Source of the DNA: Saccharum officinarum
Lineage: Eukaryota; Streptophyta; Magnoliopsida; Poales; Poaceae
DNA: 64,000 bases
Assembly (NCBI GenBank): GCA_020631735.1
Contig: CM036159.1
Span: 24,219,511 to 24,283,510 of the forward strand
Direction of reading: 5' to 3'
The translations under genes and the position numbers were made by a program. Shown here one piece after another: positions 58,457-64,000 of this stretch (position 1 is its first letter; every line of letters starts with the position of its first letter). The notes beneath the pieces were generated by a model. The model saw only the letters and a program-made list of their open reading frames with translations, had not been told where the DNA came from and searched no databases.

Positions 58457-61408
58457 GTCGCCGCACAGCGACGACAGCGTTACGGGCCGGGCGCGGGCAT
58501 CAATTCTGCACAGGCGTTTGCAGGCGCGGGACTGTGCGGCTGCTACACGGAGCTGGAAGGCTGCGGATGGTGATGTACGCGTGCGCGCCTTGGCCATTCG
58601 TGTCCGTGGCTGCAGGGTTGCGTTGCGCTCGTCGCCCCGCTCTGTAGGTTCATGAGCTACACAGCGGCTAGGCCGCAACGAATTGAATGAGGTAATTCCA
58701 TACCTGTAGGACAGTAGGATTAGGATTGTAGTAACGGAGATGCAGATTAACCTGCACGAAGCGGCGTCAGTGTCCAAAAAACTGGGGCGTGCGTATTATA
58801 TAACTGAAACCGTAAACATCATGCCTGGACTATTTGCATGCATGCATGTGGCATTTTCAAGGATGCAGGGTTTGTTCCTTGGTTCCTCCACGGCTCCACA
58901 CAGATGACAGACCACCACAGGCGCAAGCAGACGCGCCGCCGGAGGAGAGAAGTGCCGGGGCCGGGCCTTTCTTCCACTCCCCTGAAGCCGCAGCCGGCAG
59001 TTTGTCTCTGCAATTGCATGCACCAGCTGCGTGTTTGCGTGCAGCCAGAGCCCAGAGCCAGCCTCGGATGCCCTTCCTTCCACACCTCTCCTGTCGTCCT
59101 GTTCCGCCCGGTCAGGCCAGGCGTCCCCCACGCCATCTACGGCACGTGCAGACAACGAGAGACAACAAGGCCGCAACGAGCGCCGCGCCGCGCCGCGCTG
59201 CAGAACAAACAAGACGACGAGACCCCGGCCCCGGCAGCTGTTCCGTGCCCACGGCGTACGATACGACCGGGGCAGCCCCGACCTGCTGCGGCACGCACGT
59301 TGCGAGAATTCTACTGGCCACCATATATCTGATCTCAACCATGCGGCCATGCCACCCCCACGCCCTGTGTCCATGTCCGTGTCCTTGTCTCAAAACCTTT
59401 TGTGTCCGTACCACCTCTCCACGATCGTGTGCTCTGTGTATCCGTGTGTTTGTTTTCGGTTTTTCCTCTGGGGAAAGGGAAGGCAACAGCGAAGGACACG
59501 TCGAGAAGAGAGATGAATAAAGGGAAATTGCAGCCCGGTCTGGTCTGGTGTGAGTAATCTGTGGAAACAAACCGTACGTTTTTTTTCATTCTGAGATGAA
59601 AGCAAGCCTCTGCAGTCTGCACTGCGCCCTCATCGTGCACGCTTTGTCTGCATCAGACAGCTGCAAACTTTTTTTTGGCACTGTGACAGCTGCAATTGTT
59701 GAGAGATGAAAGTGTGTAGTAACTAGTACATGTTTACTACGGGGGTGTGATTTACGAAAACAGTTAACAACTGTGAGAAATTCAGAGAGTCTCTACTCAT
59801 TTTATTTCGATTCGAGGAGGAGGAATTGCATGCCTTGACTTGATGGTATTGCTGGATTATTATCACCTGTGGGTGGGCTGGCCCATCTCTGCACGACCGT
59901 ACAATGGCCCAGGATACACACACACCGCACATGACCACGCGAGGGCTGCAAATTGAAGCCCAGTAATCCAAGGCCCGCGTAGACTTATTTTTCATCTCAG
60001 CGTAGGTGATTGCTGTCCACGGCCTCTGCGAAAAGAATGGACATAGGGCCGCGTGGAAAATAGTTTCAAGTCTCCTTAAAAAAGAAGCAATCGTTTTATT
60101 ATAGTGTAAAAAAATTCTAAAAATGCCGATTCACGTTGTCTTCGTGGACTGGAACAGTGATGGAAAGCTGCGTACGCACACGCATCCGGTGCACGTGCAC
60201 CTGGCGCGGGTCGACCCATCGGCTGCTGTGCGGCTGTTGCTGTGCTGCCGCCTGCCGCCGCGGGTTCCGCGTGCCCGAGAGATGCGACGGGTTAGTCGGC
60301 AAAACCCGTGTGATCCGGCGACAAATCAGAAGCGCTGCCTTGTGAGTCCTCGACCGCGCATGCGGCATGCCTGTCATCTCCTGCGTGGCTGCGTCGATCG
60401 GGTTTCCTCCTATTTTTGAGCTAGCCAGGCGGCAGCTAACAGACTGCAGGCGTGCTCGCAGAGTCCGTGTCCATTCCATATCTAACAGCAGCCGGTTATA
60501 AGAAAAGGCCAGGGCCTCAAACGTACGTACGTACTTGTGCGCCTCGTTTCAAATGTCATGACCTGAACGCTAGGTTACGATGCAGGAGCCAAAAAACTAC
60601 GATAAGCTAGGGCCATCAGGCCGCAAAAACCGGCGATCAGCATCTGCAAATGCCTATTTAACTGCGTGCTACAGAGCACGCTAGTATCAATCAGCTTCGA
60701 TTTGTTTTCGGCAGAGGTGAAATCGGGCTTGAAATCAGGATGAACAATTGGGGTGCAAAAAGGGAATCACGACATGTGTGGTGGTACAGATGCGGCTTGA
60801 CTTTTTGGTTGGACTTCCAATATATGTTTTTCGTTTGTTAGTCAGATCGACTGTCAGAGTCAGGCAAACCAATTGTTGTTTGAATGCTGATCGGAGAAAT
60901 CGATCTAGATCGAGGTAGCTACGTACGCAAGCCGGATTTGTAGCTTCGATAACATGGCTAGTAGGTTTCGCTGAAAGTGACTCTGTTTAGGTATATCTCT
61001 TGATCGTAAGAAGCGCAATTCAGGTCACCTATTTGCCTGGAAATATACACATAAAGTAGTGGCAAACAAGTCTCGCTCTCAGCTAAGATAGCTAACGTGG
61101 CAAACTGTTTTACCAACATTTAATTTATAGTTCATTGCGCACGCTGCCTGCCCGTCCTTGCAGAAAACACCTACGGCTGGATTCCTGCGTGATTTGCTCG
61201 CGAGACTCTGAGAGTGACTCCTCGGTTGACAAAACTAAATTTGCTCACGTCGTCCACAAAGTATTTCGTCTAAATCTGGCTATTACCAGAAGTGCACACA
61301 TCCATATACGGTTTGCCCACATAGAATTTCCACTGCCACCACCACCTCACGAATGATGTGTGTGTTCCTATATTATGAGAACATTGAAGAACGCCAGGCG
61401 GTTGCCTT
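58457..61408. other. Intergenic, nothing recognised
   Basis: ORFs at 58796-59640 are open on both strands in GC-rich DNA and have no motif. ACGT repeats near 60520. No RNA gene recognised. Confidence 0.4.
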
Positions 61409-61641
61409 TGTTAACAGACTTAGTTAGATATGATAAGGTTGTTAACTAGATATGGGCATGTGCCGGATAGGTTGTTGAGAACACGTGCTCACGGTTAGCT
61501 TGTACATGAAGATAGGAGAGTTTGTTTCTTGTATTGCTTGTAACACAAGTATTGTACATGTCATGCCAGGGGCTGTTCCTGGCTCTATAAACACGAAGCC
61601 GAGAGCCTCAGGTAGAGGCATCTCGTTCACCCTAATTTACA
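61409..61641 (+). repeat. Copia 5' LTR
   Basis: Ends TTTACA directly before the primer site. The start is either TGTTAACAG (61409, 233 bp) or TGTTAACTAG (61440, 202 bp). A TATAAA box lies at 61586-61591. Confidence 0.7.
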
Positions 61642-61653
61642 TGGTATCAGAGC
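61642..61653 (+). other. Copia primer binding site
   Basis: TGGTATCAGAGC directly after the LTR; complementary to initiator Met-tRNA. Confidence 0.93.
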
Positions 61654-61676
61654 CTCTTTCCTCACGGAGTGTTTCC

Positions 61677-64000
61677 ATGGCGCTCGCTTCTTCATCCTTC
61701 GGGGTATCTGCTGCCGTCTCCCTCACCACCTTCCTCCCACCGGTGACGGAGAAGCTCAACCGCGCCAATCATCGGTCATGGAAGGCGCAAGTCTTGTCGG
61801 CGCTGAGAGGTGCTCAGGTCGCTGACTGGCTGGAGGCTAACGCCGAGCCTCCGGCGAAGTTCCTGCCCGTGGAGGCGGGGAAGGACAACGATCCACCCAA
61901 AGCGAACCCTGAGTACGCTCCCTGGGTGGCGAAAGACCAGATGGTTCTGAGCTATCTGCTCACAAATCTCTCCAAGGAAATTCTTGGCCATGTCAACACC
62001 GAGGTTACTGCAAAAGGCGTGTGGGCGGCAATTGAGGCAATGTTTGCGTCTCAATCTCGCGCCAAAGTCATCTCCACCCGCATGGCGCTGGCCAATGTCT
62101 CCAAAGGTACATCTACCATCAGTGAGTATTTTGCCAAAGTTAAAATGTTGGCAGATGAAATGGCGGCGGCCGGGCGGAGGCTTGAAGATGAGGAGATGAT
62201 CTCCTATCTGCTCAACGGGCTGGATCTGGACTATGATCCAGTCGCGACGGCAGTCGCGGCTCGTGTCGAGCCCATCTCGGTTAGTGAGTTCTTCACCCAA
62301 CTCATTAGCCACGAACAGCGCCTTGATCTGCGCAATGGAGGCAACCAGTCTTCCGCGAACATGGCGGCCAAGGGAGGCCGCACCGGTGGCAAAGGAGGAG
62401 GAGGACGTAGCGGTGGAGGCCGCAACGGTGGTGGACGTGGCAACCGCGGCAGTTTTGGTCGTGGCAGCGGCAGTCGCAGCAATTTTCAGCCTGGTGTCAT
62501 CTGCCAGGTGTGTGGCAAGGAGGGCCATCCAGCTCTTCGGTGCTACAAACGCTTCGACACCAATTACACTGGTCCACCACAGAAGACGGCATCCTCGGCG
62601 ACCACTCCATCCTACGGTGTCGACTCAAACTGGTACATGGATACCGGGGCTACGGACCACATCACCGGGGACCTCGACAAGCTGACCGTCCGCGACCGCT
62701 ACACTGGCAACGACAACGTTCATGCCGCAAACGGTGCAGGTATGGAAATTGATCACGTCGGTCACAGCATTTTGCGTTCCCAATCTAGTCAGATTCATCT
62801 CAATAACATACTTCATGTTCCCAAAGCTCATAAGAGTCTTGTCTCTGTCAATAGATTAGCACGTGATAATAATGCCTATCTTGAATTTCATCCAACTCAT
62901 TTTTCCATTAAGGAACAGCGCACCAAGAGGACTCTCCTGCAGGGCAGATCTGAAGGAGGCCTCTATCCTCTTCCGTCATCATCAAATAAGCAAGCCTTCA
63001 GCGCTGTTAAGCCAACTGAAGCAGTGTGGCACTCTAGGCTAGGTCATGCCTCTTCGCAAGTCGTCCAGCAGATTCTACGCCGCCACAATCTATCATTTGT
63101 TAGCAATTTGAATAAACATGCTGTTTGTGATGCATGTCAGCTAGGCAAAATTCATCAGCTACCTTATTCTAGATCCACTAGCATGTCGGCTAGTCCGTTG
63201 GATCTTATTTTTTCAGATGTTTGGGGACCTGCTCCCAGTTCTATTGGACGAAACAATTATTATGTTAGTTTCATAGATGACTACAGCAAATTTACTTGGA
63301 TATATTTTCTACGTCATAAGTCCGAGGTTTTCTCGTGCTTTCGAGACTTTCAACAGTTAGTGGAACGACAATTTGATCGTAAAATCAAAACTATGCAAAC
63401 TGACTGGGGTGGAGAATACCAGTCTTTAAACTCCTTTTTTAAGCGTATAGGAATTACTCATCAAATTTCCTGTCCACATACTCATCAACAAAACGGTAGT
63501 GCCGAGCGCAAGCATAGGCACATCGTGGAGGTCGGTCTCTCCCTACTCGCCCATGCTTCTATGCCTTTGAAGTTTTGGGACGAAGCTTTTCTCACCGCTG
63601 TCTTTCTCATAAACCGCCTCCCTTCCAAGGTTATTAATGGTGAAAATCCACTTGAACGCCTTACGGGGAAGAAAACTAATTATTCCTTTTTACGCATTTT
63701 TGGGTGTGCCTGCTGGCCCAATCTGCGTCCCTACAACACTCGTAAACTTCAATTTCGTTCCCGTCGATGCGTTTTTCTTGGATATAGCAACTCTCATAAA
63801 GGATTCAAGTGCCTCGATCCTTCTGAGGGACGTGTTTATATCTCAAGAGATGTCATTTTTGATGAACATGTTTTCCCTTTTTTGCAACTTCATCCAAATG
63901 CTGGGGCTCGGTTGCGAAAAGAACTATCTGTTCTTCCGGATGTTCTTCTAAATTCATCTACTAGTTTTGGGGATGCAATCTTGCATGATATGACGTGTTC
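61677..64000 (+). CDS. Copia gag-pol polyprotein, N-terminal 774 codons
   Basis: Open from ATG 61677 to the window edge with no stop. Gag (1-270) includes a helix-rich region with FAKVKMLADEM and a Gly/Arg-rich linker (about 225-270). The CCHC knuckle CQVCGKEGHPALRC starts near 276. Protease has WYMDTGATDH (Asp near 322). Integrase has the zinc finger HSRLGH...CDACQLGK (about 445-490) and catalytic Asp near 514 (SDVWGP), Asp near 576 (QTDWGGEY) and Glu near 610 (GSAERKHRH). The Trp in TDWGGE replaces the usual Asn or Gly. RT and RNase H lie beyond the window. The sequence looks intact and therefore fairly young. Confidence 0.92.
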   Translation, partial: MALASSSFGVSAAVSLTTFLPPVTEKLNRANHRSWKAQVLSALRGAQVADWLEANAEPPAKFLPVEAGKDNDPPKANPEYAPWVAKDQMVLSYLLTNLSKEILGHVNTEVTAKGVWAAIEAMFASQSRAKVISTRMALANVSKGTSTISEYFAKVKMLADEMAAAGRRLEDEEMISYLLNGLDLDYDPVATAVAARVEPISVSEFFTQLISHEQRLDLRNGGNQSSANMAAKGGRTGGKGGGGRSGGGRNGGGRGNRGSFGRGSGSRSNFQPGVICQVCGKEGHPALRCYKRFDTNYTGPPQKTASSATTPSYGVDSNWYMDTGATDHITGDLDKLTVRDRYTGNDNVHAANGAGMEIDHVGHSILRSQSSQIHLNNILHVPKAHKSLVSVNRLARDNNAYLEFHPTHFSIKEQRTKRTLLQGRSEGGLYPLPSSSNKQAFSAVKPTEAVWHSRLGHASSQVVQQILRRHNLSFVSNLNKHAVCDACQLGKIHQLPYSRSTSMSASPLDLIFSDVWGPAPSSIGRNNYYVSFIDDYSKFTWIYFLRHKSEVFSCFRDFQQLVERQFDRKIKTMQTDWGGEYQSLNSFFKRIGITHQISCPHTHQQNGSAERKHRHIVEVGLSLLAHASMPLKFWDEAFLTAVFLINRLPSKVINGENPLERLTGKKTNYSFLRIFGCACWPNLRPYNTRKLQFRSRRCVFLGYSNSHKGFKCLDPSEGRVYISRDVIFDEHVFPFLQLHPNAGARLRKELSVLPDVLLNSSTSFGDAILHDMTC

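Larger units (their letters stand above)
61409..64000 (+). mobile_element. Ty1/copia retrotransposon, 5' part
   Basis: A short LTR, Met-tRNA primer site and an open polyprotein in the order gag, protease, integrase (integrase before RT defines copia). The element runs off the window. A short LTR of 200-233 bp resembles maize Hopscotch-type elements (from memory). Confidence 0.9.

Noticed and set aside
58796..59570. ORFs up to 228 codons near 59 kb
   Set aside because: Three plus-strand and three minus-strand frames overlap; no family feature or intron signals.
61776..62528. 250-codon minus-strand ORF
   Set aside because: Exact antisense of copia gag; shadow.

Overview
The window is nuclear DNA from a grass. 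Supporting signs are long-LTR Ty3/gypsy elements with a Met-tRNA primer site, dense Tourist-, Stowaway- and hAT-type MITEs of the kinds common in Andropogoneae (sorghum, sugarcane, Miscanthus), GC-rich exon starts and a two-exon plant gene. The species cannot be fixed from the sequence. There is one 100-N assembly gap at 11006-11105.

Layout. (1) 1-32454 is a nested retrotransposon block. Family G1 is a chromodomain-bearing gypsy element, probably of the Tekay/Del clade, with LTRs of about 2.8 kb. It is present twice: G1-1 on the minus strand (348-11005, cut by the gap) and G1-2 on the plus strand (16739-28426, complete, both ORFs open, perfect AAGTG target duplication). Family G2 has LTRs of about 4 kb. 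A minus-strand G2 element (element B) has its 5' LTR at 12777-13697 plus 29417-32454. A solo G2 LTR in the opposite orientation (LTR A, target duplication CTACC) sits inside that LTR, and G1-2 sits inside LTR A. Insertion order is therefore B, then LTR A, then G1-2. Bases 1-341 are a more diverged G2-type LTR piece.
(2) 32455-37743 holds two decayed minus-strand copies of one F-box gene, broken by a TIR transposon, two 3-bp-TSD MITEs, a Stowaway and a hAT MITE.
(3) 37900-51300 is intergenic DNA rich in DNA transposons. It includes a 1.5-kb long-TIR element, a cluster of direct and inverted MITEs, and a probable captured bZIP exon.
(4) 51809-53110 is the only intact cellular gene seen, a two-exon gene for a 319-residue protein resembling TRM/DUF4378 proteins.
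(5) 53111-61408 is intergenic with many MITEs, one inserted in another of its kind.
(6) 61409-64000 is the 5' end of a copia element whose polyprotein is open to the window edge.

Most interesting: both gypsy families carry, inside the LTR itself, what looks like a spliced acidic coding segment. An acidic exon ends in AAG at a GT or GC donor, then a terminal exon starts with AT after CAG, in the same phase in both families. G2 copies differ in the exon by an in-frame 42-nt gap, and a diverged third copy keeps the acidic reading frame. Both families also have an extra ORF (ORF0) with a coiled-coil tail between the primer site and gag. These observations come from reading by eye; transcript data would be decisive.
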